From NCBI RefSeq assembly GCF_015471405.1, contig NZ_BLVZ01000008.1, positions 298,079 through 362,078 of the forward strand: DNA of 64,000 nt, given 5' to 3'. This DNA is from Pseudomonas cichorii (lineage in GTDB: Bacteria; Pseudomonadota; Gammaproteobacteria; Pseudomonadales; Pseudomonadaceae). The translations under genes and the position numbers were made by a program. Shown piece after piece: positions 35,587 through 44,840 of this stretch (position 1 is the first letter of the stretch; each line of letters begins with the position of its first letter). The notes below the pieces were generated by a model. That model saw only the letters and a program-made list of their open reading frames with translations. It was not told the origin of the DNA and did no database searches.

Positions 35587-36444
35587 TTGCCGGTAATCCA
35601 GCTCATGCACGCCAAGCGCACGGCCAGCGCGGCGCCCGCTCTTCAGGCGCACGCGCCTCAAGCAAGCCAGTTCTACAGCTACTCGAATCTCGAGGGCGAT
35701 GAATCGGCACAGACAGCACTTGCCGAAGAAGTGGCGCTTGCCATTGCCTATAACGGCATCAGCCAGGCAGTGATGCTGGTCAGCCCGACTGATCTGGAAG
35801 ACTTCATTGTCGGTTTCAGCCTGGGCAGCGGCATCATTGCCTCAACGGATGAAATCTACGACTTCAAGCTCAGCGGTTGCGGGTCGGCCATGCAGGCCGA
35901 GGTCGAGATCGCCAGCCGTGCCTTCTGGAACCTCAAGCAGCAACGTCGGCAACTGGCCGGTACCAGCGGTTGCGGGCTGTGCGGCGTTGAAGCGGTCGAA
36001 CAGGCCCTGCCAGAACTGAATGTATTGCCCGGCGCGCCGCTGCCTCCGGCCGAATGGCTGCAAGGCCTGCGTCAGCGCATCGGCGAATTCCAGCCACTGG
36101 GCCAACATTGCGGTGCCGTGCATGCCGCATTGTTCATGGACAGCAACGGCCAATTGTTGCTGGGACGTGAAGATATCGGGCGCCACAACGCCCTGGACAA
36201 GCTGATCGGCGCGCTTGTCCGCCAGAACATTGGCCTGACAGGCGGTATCGCCATCGTCACCAGCCGCTGCAGTCTGGAGTTGATCCAGAAGGTCTTGCGT
36301 GCCGGTATCCAGACGCTGGTCAGCCTGTCATCGCCCACTGGCCTGGCCCTGCAATGGGCACGCCGTCATAACCTCAATCTAATTCACCTGCCGCAGCACA
36401 GTGCGCCGCGGGTCTATAGCCCTGCGATGGAGATTCAAGCGTGA
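35587..36444 (+). CDS. fdhD: Formate dehydrogenase accessory sulfurtransferase FdhD
   Basis: 285 residues from TTG 35587 (AAGGG 7 bases upstream); ATG 35605 is an alternative. FdhD passes sulfur from IscS to the molybdenum cofactor of formate dehydrogenases; the key CGLC motif is at 129-132 (TSGCGLCGVEA). GREDIGRHNALDKLIG and VTSRCSLELIQK are family signatures. Overlaps the next gene by 4 bp (GTGA), so the sulfurtransferase and its client are translationally coupled. Confidence 0.94.
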   Translation: MPVIQLMHAKRTASAAPALQAHAPQASQFYSYSNLEGDESAQTALAEEVALAIAYNGISQAVMLVSPTDLEDFIVGFSLGSGIIASTDEIYDFKLSGCGSAMQAEVEIASRAFWNLKQQRRQLAGTSGCGLCGVEAVEQALPELNVLPGAPLPPAEWLQGLRQRIGEFQPLGQHCGAVHAALFMDSNGQLLLGREDIGRHNALDKLIGALVRQNIGLTGGIAIVTSRCSLELIQKVLRAGIQTLVSLSSPTGLALQWARRHNLNLIHLPQHSAPRVYSPAMEIQA

Positions 36445-38777
36445 GCACTCATCACCAAGCCGACAAAACACCGACGCCTCGCTACAAGCCTTACAAAGGC
36501 CCGGCGGGTGGCTGGGGCGCACTGATCAGCGTGACACAGGCCTGGTTGGGCAGTGACAACGCGCTGAAAAACCTGCGCATGATGCTCAAGACCAACCAGA
36601 ACGGCGGCTTCGACTGCCCTGGCTGCGCATGGGGCGACTCGCCGGAAAGCGGCATGGTGAAGTTCTGCGAGAACGGCGCCAAGGCGGTCAACTGGGAAGC
36701 CACCAAGCGCCGCGTGGACGCTTCGTTCTTCGCTCGCTACAGCGTCAGCTCGCTGCTGGAGCAAAGCGATTATTGGCTGGAATATCAGGGCCGCCTGACA
36801 GAGCCGATGGTTTATGACAAAGAAAGCGACCGTTACAAACCCATCAGTTGGGACGATGCCTTCGCGCTGATCGCCAAACACCTGAACAACCTGCCAAGCC
36901 CGAACATGGCAGAGTTCTACACCTCGGGTCGTGCCAGCAACGAAGCGGCTTATCTGTATCAGTTGTTCGTGCGCGCCTACGGCACCAACAACTTCCCTGA
37001 CTGCTCGAACATGTGCCACGAAGCCAGCGGTGTGGCTCTGTCGCAAAGCGTGGGCGTGGGTAAAGGCACGGTGACGTTCGATGACTTTGAACACGCCGAC
37101 GCGATTTTCGTACTGGGCCAGAATCCGGGTACCAACCACCCGCGCATGCTTGATCCGCTGCGCGATGCGGTGAAACGCGGTGCTCAGGTGGTCTGCGTCA
37201 ACCCGCTCAAGGAGCGTGGTCTTGAGCGCTTCCAGCATCCACAGCACGCGATGGAAATGCTCACCAACGGTGATCGCCCTACCAACACAGCGTATTTCCG
37301 TCCAGCATTGGGCGGCGATATGGCGCTGCTGCGCGGCATGGCCAAGTTCCTGCTGCAATGGGAGCGCGAGGCCCAGCTCAACAATGCGCCAGCCGTTTTC
37401 GATCACGCTTTCCTCAACGAACACACCCAAGGTGTTCTGGACTACCTGGCGGCCATCGACGAAACCTCATGGGAAGAAATCCTTGAGCAATCCGGCCTGC
37501 CGCTGAGCGATATCGAACAGTCGGCCCGGATGTATGCCAAAGGCCAGAACGTCATCATGTGCTGGGCCATGGGCATCACCCAGCATCGCCACTCGGTAGC
37601 GACCATTCAGGAAATTGCCAACCTGATGATGCTGCGCGGCAATATCGGCAAACCGGGCGCAGGCCTGTGCCCGGTACGCGGCCACAGTAACGTTCAGGGC
37701 GACCGGACCATGGGCATCAACGAACGCCCACCGGTGTTCCTGCTCGACGCGCTGGAAAAACGCTTCCAGTTCAAGGTCCCTCGCGAAAACGGCCATAACG
37801 TGGTCGAAGCCATTCATGCCATGGCCGATGGCCGCTCCAAAGTGTTCATCGCGCTGGGCGGCAACTTCGCTCAGGCGACGCCGGACAGCCCGCGCACTGC
37901 GGCGGCACTGAGCAACTGCGACCTGACCGTACAGATCAGCACCAAGCTCAATCGCAGCCACCTGTTCCATGGCAAGGAAGCGCTGATCCTGCCGTGCTTC
38001 GGTCGTACCGACATCGACATTCAGGCCAACGGTCCGCAAGCGGTCACCGTGGAAGACTCGTTCAGCATGGTCCATGCCTCCAACGGGCAGTTGCAGCCAT
38101 CCTCGTCGCTGATGCGCTCGGAGCCTGCAATCATCGCCGGTATCGCCAACGCGACCGTAGGCAAGCAGCCCGTGGACTGGCTATGGCTGATCGAAGACTA
38201 CAGCCGCATTCGCGACCTGATTGCCGACACCATCCCCGGCTTCAAGGACTTCAACGAGCGCGTGAAGAATCCTGGCGGTTTCTATCTGGGCAATGCCGCA
38301 GGTGCCCGACGCTGGAACACGGCGTCGACACGCGCCAACTTCAAGCCCAATGCATTGCCGCTCAAGCTGATTCATGAAGGCATCAGCTCCACGGGCCAGA
38401 CCCCGGACCTGATCATGCAGTCCATGCGCTCCCACGATCAGTACAACACCACCATTTATGGCCTGGATGACCGCTATCGCGGCGTGAAAGGACAACGTGA
38501 CGTGCTGTTCGTCAATGAAGCCGACATTATCCGTCTGGGCTTCCAGCCGGGTCAGAAAGCGGACCTTGTCTCGATCTGGAGCGATAACCACGAGCGTCGC
38601 GTCAAGGGCTTCACTCTGCTGCCATTTGATATTCCTGCGGGGCAGGCGGCAGCCTACTATCCAGAGGTCAACCCGCTGGTGCCACTGGAAAGCGTCGGAG
38701 AAGGCAGCCATACGCCAACGTCGAAGTTCGTGGCGATTCGTCTGGAGCGCTCGAGCGAGTCGGCGCGGATTATCTGA
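36441..38777 (+). CDS. FdhF/YdeP-family molybdopterin oxidoreductase
   Basis: 778 residues from GTG 36441. A molybdopterin-guanine-dinucleotide enzyme of the formate-dehydrogenase-alpha-like YdeP branch. Two cysteines near the N-terminus (CPGCAWG, C59/C62) replace a full 4Fe-4S motif. Core segments are GRASNEAAYLYQLFVRAYGTNNFPDCSN, HEASGVAL, FVLGQNPGTNHPRM and RGHSNVQGDRTMG. The C-terminal domain binds the cofactor (GVKGQRDVLFVNEADI). The substrate of YdeP-type enzymes is uncertain; formate is assumed because of fdhD. Cytoplasmic; no Tat signal. Confidence 0.88.
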   Translation: MSTHHQADKTPTPRYKPYKGPAGGWGALISVTQAWLGSDNALKNLRMMLKTNQNGGFDCPGCAWGDSPESGMVKFCENGAKAVNWEATKRRVDASFFARYSVSSLLEQSDYWLEYQGRLTEPMVYDKESDRYKPISWDDAFALIAKHLNNLPSPNMAEFYTSGRASNEAAYLYQLFVRAYGTNNFPDCSNMCHEASGVALSQSVGVGKGTVTFDDFEHADAIFVLGQNPGTNHPRMLDPLRDAVKRGAQVVCVNPLKERGLERFQHPQHAMEMLTNGDRPTNTAYFRPALGGDMALLRGMAKFLLQWEREAQLNNAPAVFDHAFLNEHTQGVLDYLAAIDETSWEEILEQSGLPLSDIEQSARMYAKGQNVIMCWAMGITQHRHSVATIQEIANLMMLRGNIGKPGAGLCPVRGHSNVQGDRTMGINERPPVFLLDALEKRFQFKVPRENGHNVVEAIHAMADGRSKVFIALGGNFAQATPDSPRTAAALSNCDLTVQISTKLNRSHLFHGKEALILPCFGRTDIDIQANGPQAVTVEDSFSMVHASNGQLQPSSSLMRSEPAIIAGIANATVGKQPVDWLWLIEDYSRIRDLIADTIPGFKDFNERVKNPGGFYLGNAAGARRWNTASTRANFKPNALPLKLIHEGISSTGQTPDLIMQSMRSHDQYNTTIYGLDDRYRGVKGQRDVLFVNEADIIRLGFQPGQKADLVSIWSDNHERRVKGFTLLPFDIPAGQAAAYYPEVNPLVPLESVGEGSHTPTSKFVAIRLERSSESARII

Positions 38778-38830
38778 TTCTGCGTTGACCGCTTCGCCAG
38801 CAACCTGCCACAGATTTGTGGCCATGAAAA

Positions 38831-38857
38831 AGGCCCGAATTCGTAAGAATCGGGCCT
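38831..38857 (-). terminator. Hairpin terminator, T-run on the minus strand
   Basis: AGGCCCGA / TCGGGCCT stem with 11-base loop; the A-run before it makes it a terminator for minus-strand transcription. It may still help stop the plus-strand fdh transcript. Confidence 0.5.
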
Positions 38858-39015
38858 GCATCAAGTGAACTCAGACTGCATTAAATAACTTAAGTTCCAT
38901 ATGTAAAACAATAACTTAGCTATTTGTGTTGCAGTCGTGTTACTCGTCGGATTCTCATTGCGACATTTCCTGCGCCACATCAGGATCGCCTCGTCATCCC
39001 TATGAGATTCCATAC

Positions 39016-39495
39016 ATGAAGTATTCCTCGATTCTGTTGTTGTCTCTTACTCTCGCAAGCGGCTTCGCCTCAGCAGGCGGAACTGTGGAAGCAGGCGTAG
39101 GCGGTGCATTAGGTGGGGTACTCGGTTCGGTCGTCGGCCAACAGATCGGCGGCAGCACAGGTTCAGCGATTGGCGCAGGCCTGGGCGGCGCAGCCGGCGG
39201 TGCGGTTGGTGCGGATCGTCGCAACCGTACAGAAGCAGCCATTGGTGGCGGTCTGGGCGCGGCGGGCGGTAACGTGATCGGCCGTAGCGTAGGCGGCAAC
39301 ACTGGCAGCCTCATCGGCGCAGCCGCTGGCGGCGGTGCAGGCGGCGCACTCGGTAACTACATGGGTAACGAGAGCCGCGAAGACGACCGTCGTTACCGTA
39401 ACGGTCGCGATGATCGTCGCGACTACCGCGGCGGCCATGGCCACCGCAAGCACTACGGTCATCGTAAACACGGTCGTGACTGGCGTCATCGCTGA
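39016..39495 (+). CDS. Glycine-zipper envelope protein
   Basis: 159 residues from ATG 39016. A signal peptide (MKYSSILLLSLTLASGFASA) precedes ~105 residues of glycine-zipper repeats (GGALGGVLGSVVGQQIGGST; GAAGGNVIGRSVGGNTGSL; GGGAGGALGNYMG), a pattern known from YMGG/SlyB/OmpA-linked envelope proteins that insert in or span membranes. The tail is extremely basic and His/Arg/Tyr-rich (GGHGHRKHYGHRKHGRDWRHR-like), probably periplasmic and metal- or nucleic-acid-binding. No Cys for lipidation. Role inferred as envelope stress or outer-membrane packing. Confidence 0.82.
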   Translation: MKYSSILLLSLTLASGFASAGGTVEAGVGGALGGVLGSVVGQQIGGSTGSAIGAGLGGAAGGAVGADRRNRTEAAIGGGLGAAGGNVIGRSVGGNTGSLIGAAAGGGAGGALGNYMGNESREDDRRYRNGRDDRRDYRGGHGHRKHYGHRKHGRDWRHR

Positions 39496-39653
39496 TCAAT
39501 CTGCGCAATACCTGACTGGCCGCCCTGAAAAGCGGCCAGTTTTCGTTCAGGCAATAAAAAACAGAAAAAAGCACTTTAGAAATCCAGCCCTCTGCCGAAA
39601 CGCCGTCTAGAAAAACTGCGCGTTGCCTACCGACCAGCACTCAAGGAGCAGGG

Positions 39654-40484
39654 ATGGATTCCACCAAGCCACAGGATGACGACGGGATCATTCGCATTCA
39701 GCGCCTTGTCCCCGGCCAGGTCGATGTGGTGCTCGGCTCGCATCCGGGCAAACAGCGAATCGTTCGCCCCCGCAAATCATCACGTCGTTATGTATTGGCC
39801 CTGCTCTGCCTGAGCATTTTCGCTGTGCTGGCAGTGGGGCTGTATTCGCGTGCTTACTCGCCCAAGCCTGTACCGCTGATCGCTCTTGAACAGCCAGAAC
39901 CTGCAACTGCGCCAGAGCCCGTCGATGAGGCTCCTGTCCAGGTCGTCAGCGAGCTTGCACGCCCGGCCTTGCGAGTGGAGCCCTACATCGTTCCGACGCC
40001 TGTCGCACAGGGCTCGGCCCCCGTTGCGCAGCCGTTGGATAACTGCATCAAGGACGGCAATGTCATTGATGAAAGTGTTCTGAACTGCCGCTTCGGCCAG
40101 GCTTCGCGCCCTGCTCAGACTGCTCCCGCCACAGGCATGGTGTCTGCCAGCTACATGGCTGACTTCAAGTCAGACGCCTCGCGCAAAGCCCCCGCACGCC
40201 AGCAAAAACCTCATACAGTCGCCACCGTGTCGATTCGAGAGTGGGACGGCAATGGCCGCTATCGTGCGCAATGGCGTCTCTATGACAACCGTATCGACGG
40301 CGACAGCGTTTGCGAGAATTTTCTCAATCGCTCAGTGGAAAGGCGCGAGTGCCGCCTCTCTGCCCAAGTGCATTTCAAGGAAGAATGCCGGGAATGGACC
40401 AAGCGTTCGGCGCGGGATCGCAATGAAGAAAGCAAAAATACAGCGCAGCGGTATTGTGAAGCCACCACGACCTTTACCCCTTGA
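39654..40484 (+). CDS. Membrane-anchored hypothetical protein
   Basis: 276 residues with an excellent AAGGAG before the ATG. N-terminal ~40 residues are cytoplasmic and basic, then one membrane helix at about 42-63 (YVLALLCLSIFAVLAVGLYS) and a Pro-rich linker. The C-terminal domain (175-276) holds four conserved-looking Cys residues and a repeated basic/Trp pattern (REWDGNGRYRAQWRLYDNRI; FLNRSVERRECR). Not a family I recognise. The RsmX-like sRNA gene starts ~100 bp downstream. Confidence 0.7.
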   Translation: MDSTKPQDDDGIIRIQRLVPGQVDVVLGSHPGKQRIVRPRKSSRRYVLALLCLSIFAVLAVGLYSRAYSPKPVPLIALEQPEPATAPEPVDEAPVQVVSELARPALRVEPYIVPTPVAQGSAPVAQPLDNCIKDGNVIDESVLNCRFGQASRPAQTAPATGMVSASYMADFKSDASRKAPARQQKPHTVATVSIREWDGNGRYRAQWRLYDNRIDGDSVCENFLNRSVERRECRLSAQVHFKEECREWTKRSARDRNEESKNTAQRYCEATTTFTP

Positions 40485-40514
40485 AGGCCTATATGAGATT
40501 AAATCTCAATCTCA

Positions 40515-40534
40515 TGTATAGCCAAAGGCTTACA
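40515..40534 (+). promoter_or_regulatory. Possible GacA-type upstream element
   Basis: TGTA (40515-40518) and CTTACA (40529-40534) form an imperfect version of the TGTAAG-N6-CTTACA site, about 63 bases before the predicted sRNA start. The left half is degenerate and its spacing is off by two bases. Confidence 0.4.
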
Positions 40535-40587
40535 CGCCGTAGCGGCATTTGGCTCTTTTTACCCTCTGACAACCCCCGTACTATTGG

Positions 40588-40704
40588 ATCCAACAAGTGG
40601 CGAACAAGGAGTTCGCCAGGATCAGGGATGATCGACCATCGCCGGGAAGGCAGCCGACAGGGAGTTGGAATGGTCTTGGAAAAACCCGCTTCGGCGGGTT
40701 TTTT
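40588..40704 (+). ncRNA. rsmX: RsmX-like GGA-rich regulatory sRNA
   Basis: About 115 bases after a TACTAT -10-like box (40579-40584). Four consecutive hairpins present GGA in the loop: GGCGAAC-AAGGA-GTTCGCC (40599-40617), GATCA-GGGA-TGATC (40620-40633), GCC-GGGAA-GGC (40641-40651) and CCGAC-AGGGA-GTTGG (40654-40668). It ends in a perfect terminator AAAACCCGC-TTCG-GCGGGTTTT plus T-run (40681-40704). This is the architecture of RsmX/RsmY/RsmZ/CsrB RNAs that sequester RsmA-family repressors. Length fits RsmX. No coding frame fits here. Confidence 0.8.
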
Positions 40705-40825
40705 GTTGCCTCGCAAAAATGAGAAAGCCTACCGGGATGCGGATGCAAAACCTCCGCGATTCTCCCTATTTGGGGCATTCGTGTAGAATTGCGCCATTTC
40801 AGGCTCTGCACGATGTACATAATCA

Positions 40826-41977
40826 ATGAAAGCAATTGAACTCTTTTCAGGGATTGGCGGATTTAGAATAGCGTGCGACTCGCTAGGTATCGAAACCATC
40901 TGGGCCAACGATATAAATACCAAAGCAGCTGCCGTTTATCGCGCCAACTTCGGATCTGAGAGTTTTCATGAGGGTGATATAAACCTCTTGCTGGATACCA
41001 TACCCGATCACGATATATTGACCGGGGGCTTTCCATGCCAGCCTTTTTCCAGCGCCGGGAAAAAACTGGGCATCGAAGACATGCGCGGCACACTGTTTGA
41101 AAAAATCGTTGATATTCTCAAGAAAAAAAGCCCACGATACTTTGTACTTGAGAATGTAAAACGGCTGTTATCCATGGATAACGGAAAGCACTTCGCAACC
41201 ATTCTGGATGCACTTTCAAAAGTGGGTTATCTCGTTGAGTGGCGCGTGCTCAATGCCATTGATTTTGGTCTTGCCCAAAACCGTGAGCGTATTGTTATCA
41301 TCGGCAGAAAAGACCAAACGCCAAACTCTCACCTGTGCAATCAGGAAGATATCTCCGAGCTGACACCCGCACAGATCAGACAAGCCGCTGACTTTTCAAG
41401 CTGGAAAAACATTGAAGACCACGGAGCAAAGTTCAACACGTGGGGGCTCGCGCTACACGGAAAATTCTTTCATGCAAAACTCAATCGCTTTTCGGAAAAA
41501 CAGAAAGACGTAAAGCTTTATGACATTCTGGAAACCCGGCCTGACGCCAGGTTCTTTTTCACAGAAGATACGCTTGAAAGAATAAAGAATAGCGACGAGG
41601 TCAACAGATACTATAGCGGCGTGGAAATCCTGTATAACCAGAAAGGCGGTGCCCGCATGGGCTACTCCATTTTCGGGATCAATGGCGTCGCCCCCACACT
41701 CACCTGCACCGCCAGCCGTCATTATGAGCGCTATAAGGTAGGCAACGAATATCGAAGGCTGACAAACGTCGAATATGCACGGATTCAGGGGTTTCCTGAC
41801 CAGCATTGCAATACAGCCTCGGTCTACGACCAGTACACCCTTTATGGCAACGCCGTACCGCCAGTGCTTGTCGAGTGGGCCTTGCGCAAAGTCATCAACC
41901 ACGAGGGTACTTCTTTTCAAAGCGCTCTGAATACAGCGGCTAACACCACGATTGAAAGGCAAATGGACTTAATATGA
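40826..41977 (+). CDS. DNA (cytosine-5-)-methyltransferase of a type II R-M system
   Basis: 383 residues with the canonical C5-methyltransferase motif order: I ELFSGIGGFRIA (5-16), IV GGFPCQPFSSAG with catalytic C71, VI LENVKRL, VIII QNRERIVIIGR, a target-recognition region around 200-300, IX RRLTNVEYARIQGFP and X YGNAVPPVLVEW. Recognition sequence cannot be read. Its stop overlaps the start of the next gene by 4 bp, so the partner is co-translated. Codon use is more AT-rich than the flanking chromosomal genes, which suggests horizontal gain of the pair between the sRNA and the DUF945 gene. Confidence 0.92.
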   Translation: MKAIELFSGIGGFRIACDSLGIETIWANDINTKAAAVYRANFGSESFHEGDINLLLDTIPDHDILTGGFPCQPFSSAGKKLGIEDMRGTLFEKIVDILKKKSPRYFVLENVKRLLSMDNGKHFATILDALSKVGYLVEWRVLNAIDFGLAQNRERIVIIGRKDQTPNSHLCNQEDISELTPAQIRQAADFSSWKNIEDHGAKFNTWGLALHGKFFHAKLNRFSEKQKDVKLYDILETRPDARFFFTEDTLERIKNSDEVNRYYSGVEILYNQKGGARMGYSIFGINGVAPTLTCTASRHYERYKVGNEYRRLTNVEYARIQGFPDQHCNTASVYDQYTLYGNAVPPVLVEWALRKVINHEGTSFQSALNTAANTTIERQMDLI

Positions 41978-43035
41978 TTCATAACTCACATCTGCGCGAC
42001 CACATAAAAAACAACTTACAGAGTATTGTTTATCAGCTGAACAGCTACCTGCGCGGGGAAAATGTTGCCAATATTCAAGGAACTCTCCAACGCATCGGGC
42101 GAGGGGGTAAGCTACCTCATTGGTATGAGCTGCTGTTGACAGGGCAATCAATGCCCAATCTTGATGGCAAGACGATCGGCAGTGTTATTGAAATGACGTT
42201 GATCGGTGTGCTTGAAAAACACACATTGAACGCCTTTGACATTCCTGCCCTGGTAGTCAACCCGGCAAAAGGCGTCGATATTCCTCTCTTGAATCTCGGG
42301 GTCAAATCTCCGTCCGAAAACTTTTGCACAAGTGAACCGTTCTTCTCTGCCTATGAGCGAGTACTCGGTAATGAAAGTGATGCAATAATCCTGCTTACCG
42401 ACTACCAGACCGCTAAACGAAACCCACCGCCCGTTCGTATCCAGATCATCAACGCAGCCTATCTTCGTGGTAGTGAAATCGCGGACAGAAACCTCTGCGC
42501 GATTGCCAAACGAAACAAGGACGAACTGTTTCACAGAAACGAAGCCGCCTGCAAAAAGATGCTTCAATTCCTCTGCCACGTTAACCAGCAGGACTGGCGC
42601 GCCAAAGCACTGCTCAGGCTGGTTTACTCGCTATTCGAAACGGATGATATTCTTCTTGGTTTGCTGGACGGTATCGAAAAAGATTTTGATAAAAAGCAGG
42701 CAATTGATCTGCGCAAAGGCATTGAGCCGCTTGATAGAAGCGAGTTGGAAAAGGTGCTGGAAATCCGGCTCTCTAACTATAAGGCTTCGGCAATCATCAA
42801 TGCGTGCAGTGACTGGGTTATCGACAACCACAAAGACTTCGCCCGCCTTCCCAATGATAATGAATGGCAACGTTTCCTGCGCAGTGACCTTGATGGAAAG
42901 ATTGGCATGAGTTTCGCGCTCCAGTGGCGTTATAACTTCGGCAATCTCTTCAACTCGATGGACATCATCCCTGCACTGCCCACCCTGGACCCACAAGATC
43001 TGGTTGCACTGGAAGACGGAAGCGAGCTTTTTTAA
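41974..43035 (+). CDS. Probable type II restriction endonuclease partner
   Basis: 353 residues with no family I can name with certainty. It is called as a restriction enzyme because it overlaps a C5 methyltransferase gene by 4 bp and has similar composition. A possible PD-(D/E)xK-like core is E in GSVIEMTLIGVLE (~69), D in KGVDIPLLNLGVKSPS (~97) and K in GVK (~104), an unusual D-x6-xVK arrangement. The second half is helical (RAKALLRLVYSLFETDDILL). It could instead be a control or accessory protein. Confidence 0.6.
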   Translation: MIHNSHLRDHIKNNLQSIVYQLNSYLRGENVANIQGTLQRIGRGGKLPHWYELLLTGQSMPNLDGKTIGSVIEMTLIGVLEKHTLNAFDIPALVVNPAKGVDIPLLNLGVKSPSENFCTSEPFFSAYERVLGNESDAIILLTDYQTAKRNPPPVRIQIINAAYLRGSEIADRNLCAIAKRNKDELFHRNEAACKKMLQFLCHVNQQDWRAKALLRLVYSLFETDDILLGLLDGIEKDFDKKQAIDLRKGIEPLDRSELEKVLEIRLSNYKASAIINACSDWVIDNHKDFARLPNDNEWQRFLRSDLDGKIGMSFALQWRYNFGNLFNSMDIIPALPTLDPQDLVALEDGSELF

Positions 43036-43068
43036 AGACGGCCTCGCAGGAGTCACTTCATTGTCAGA

Positions 43069-43095
43069 TCAGGACTGCGGGCAGCGCAGTCCTGA
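43069..43095. terminator. Inverted repeat between R-M genes and DUF945 gene
   Basis: TCAGGACTGCG (43069-43079) pairs perfectly with CGCAGTCCTGA (43085-43095). No T-run, but it separates two convergent genes and likely ends both transcripts. Confidence 0.5.
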
Positions 43096-43115
43096 CGCAA
43101 TGGAGACACACCTCA

Positions 43116-44600
43116 CTACTGACTCAACGCACCCACTTTGACCATGACAGTTGCCAGGAACTGTTGCAGGGTCATTTTCTGGCCGTTGAAGTCGACCATA
43201 CCGTTGGCGTAGTGCAAGTTGGAAAAGATGGTGTCGCCCTCTACCTTGGCCAGTTGCAGCATGACGGCCATGGCGCTGAGCATGTCGCTGGCGGCAGTGG
43301 CCTGATCGGCAATCGCCTGAGCATCGGTCTGCCCGTTAAAGCCTGCCTGCAGGGTCGCGACGTCCTTGATCATCGGCTTGGACAGAAGTACCTGGGCCTT
43401 GAGCTGGCTAATGGTTTTTACCGCCGTATCGCTGCCAGGCTGATCGAGGGAGCCGGGATCGGTCAGGTCAACGGCAAGACTCATGTGGCTTTCGCCATTG
43501 GCGGTCTTGAGCGAGAGTTTTTCCAGCTCGATATGAGGCTTGCCTGCCAGAAACTTGCTCAGCTCGCTCTTCATCAATTGCTCGTCAGCCGGGCTGAGCT
43601 TCAATTGGAATGGGCGTTTGGCCTGTGCTGCAGCCTGTTGCTGTGGCAGAACCTGCTCCTGATAGAACTGATACAAGGTCTTGGTCGATAGCGCGTTGAA
43701 ACCGGAAAGCTTGAAGCCCAGATGTGAAGAGCCAATATCCTTGCCGCTGTAGGAAATCATGCCCAGGTCATAGTTGATCTGCATGGCCAGATTACCGCCC
43801 TCTTCCTGCGCAAGGTTGGTATTGGCGAAGTTCTTGATCAGCACAGGCTGCTTGCCGACTATCTGGAAGCCGGTACTGTCGATTTTCAGGTTGCTGTGGC
43901 CCAGATACAGGCCGGACTGGCCCTTGGTACCACCGGTGTCGAAGGTCAGGCCCTTGATATCGATGCTCACAGGCCCTTCTTGTGAAGCCACATTGAGCTG
44001 CAGGTTATCCAGCTTGCCCGTGACCTTGATCTTCTCGGCGTCGGCAGATGCTTCGGCATTGATGTCGAGGCCGGAGAATTTGAACGTCCCGTCCGCATCG
44101 ACCATTTCCAGAGGCGACATTTTCAGCCAGCCACTGGTGGAGCGGTCATAGCCAATGCTGGCCTGTCCCTTGAGGGGCGTAGCATCGCCGCTCATGGCGA
44201 ACCATTTTTCCGAGGTGGTGTTCTTCTCCATCTCGAAATTGCTCTGGGCCATGACCGGCATGAGCTTCAGGGTTTTCAGACGCGACAGCGGAATCGGCCC
44301 GTGCTCAATGTGATCGACGAACACGAACTGCGGATCCTGGCCATTGCGGCTCAAATCCGGGCCTTTCAGATCAACGCGATAATGGGCGGTGCTGCTGAAG
44401 AAATGACGCTCCAGCGAAACCAGTTGCAGGGTAATGCTGTTGTCCGTGCCGTCGAGAGACTTCTTGAGCTCCTGATTGGCGGCCTGGATCGAGTCGTTGA
44501 GCACGCCGCCCAGTTGATTGCCGGTGTACCAGGCGCCAGCACTTGCCAATGCACCGGCCACAACAATGACGCCTACCGCGATACCTGCTGATTTATTCAT
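43116..44600 (-). CDS. YdgA/DUF945-family periplasmic protein
   Basis: 494 residues from ATG 44600; the frame extends to 44699 but that part is not protein-like. A signal anchor (SAGIAVGVIVVAGALASAGAW) leads a long DUF945 domain with YTGNQLGGVL, LKSLDGTDNSI-like and repeated beta-rich blocks (FKFSGLDINAEASADAEKIK). YdgA-type proteins are inner-membrane anchored and face the periplasm; role unclear. The region 44610-44840 upstream carries a bidirectional promoter area shared with the HTH/PIN pair. Confidence 0.85.
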   Translation of the reverse strand: MNKSAGIAVGVIVVAGALASAGAWYTGNQLGGVLNDSIQAANQELKKSLDGTDNSITLQLVSLERHFFSSTAHYRVDLKGPDLSRNGQDPQFVFVDHIEHGPIPLSRLKTLKLMPVMAQSNFEMEKNTTSEKWFAMSGDATPLKGQASIGYDRSTSGWLKMSPLEMVDADGTFKFSGLDINAEASADAEKIKVTGKLDNLQLNVASQEGPVSIDIKGLTFDTGGTKGQSGLYLGHSNLKIDSTGFQIVGKQPVLIKNFANTNLAQEEGGNLAMQINYDLGMISYSGKDIGSSHLGFKLSGFNALSTKTLYQFYQEQVLPQQQAAAQAKRPFQLKLSPADEQLMKSELSKFLAGKPHIELEKLSLKTANGESHMSLAVDLTDPGSLDQPGSDTAVKTISQLKAQVLLSKPMIKDVATLQAGFNGQTDAQAIADQATAASDMLSAMAVMLQLAKVEGDTIFSNLHYANGMVDFNGQKMTLQQFLATVMVKVGALSQ

Positions 44601-44759
44601 AGCGACTTGAAGATGTCCGTTCCGATAATTGAAAAAGCCTTCCCTGCGCCCACGACGGGCTTCAGACACACGCCTTGAATAGCGGGGTTGGCGTAGCACA
44701 CGCCACTGCCGAAAAAGTCGCGAGAGATTAGCATTGTGCGTTTGTTATCGCCCTCTTGT

Positions 44760-44801
44760 TTCGTTTATTTCGTTTATTGTGATTTTCGTTTATTTCGATT
44801 A
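44760..44801. promoter_or_regulatory. Direct repeats upstream of the toxin-antitoxin pair
   Basis: TTCGTTTATTTCGTTTA (44760-44776) recurs as TTCGTTTATTTCGATTA (44785-44801) with a 25-bp period. It lies 40-80 bases before the antitoxin GTG, as expected for an autoregulatory operator. Confidence 0.55.
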
Positions 44802-44840
44802 GGCTCGGGACCCAGTAACAATTTCAGAAGGACTGCCATC

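Noticed and set aside
36435..37430. 331-codon antisense frame opposite the FdhF/YdeP-type gene
   Set aside because: Shadow of a GC-rich gene, no domain features.
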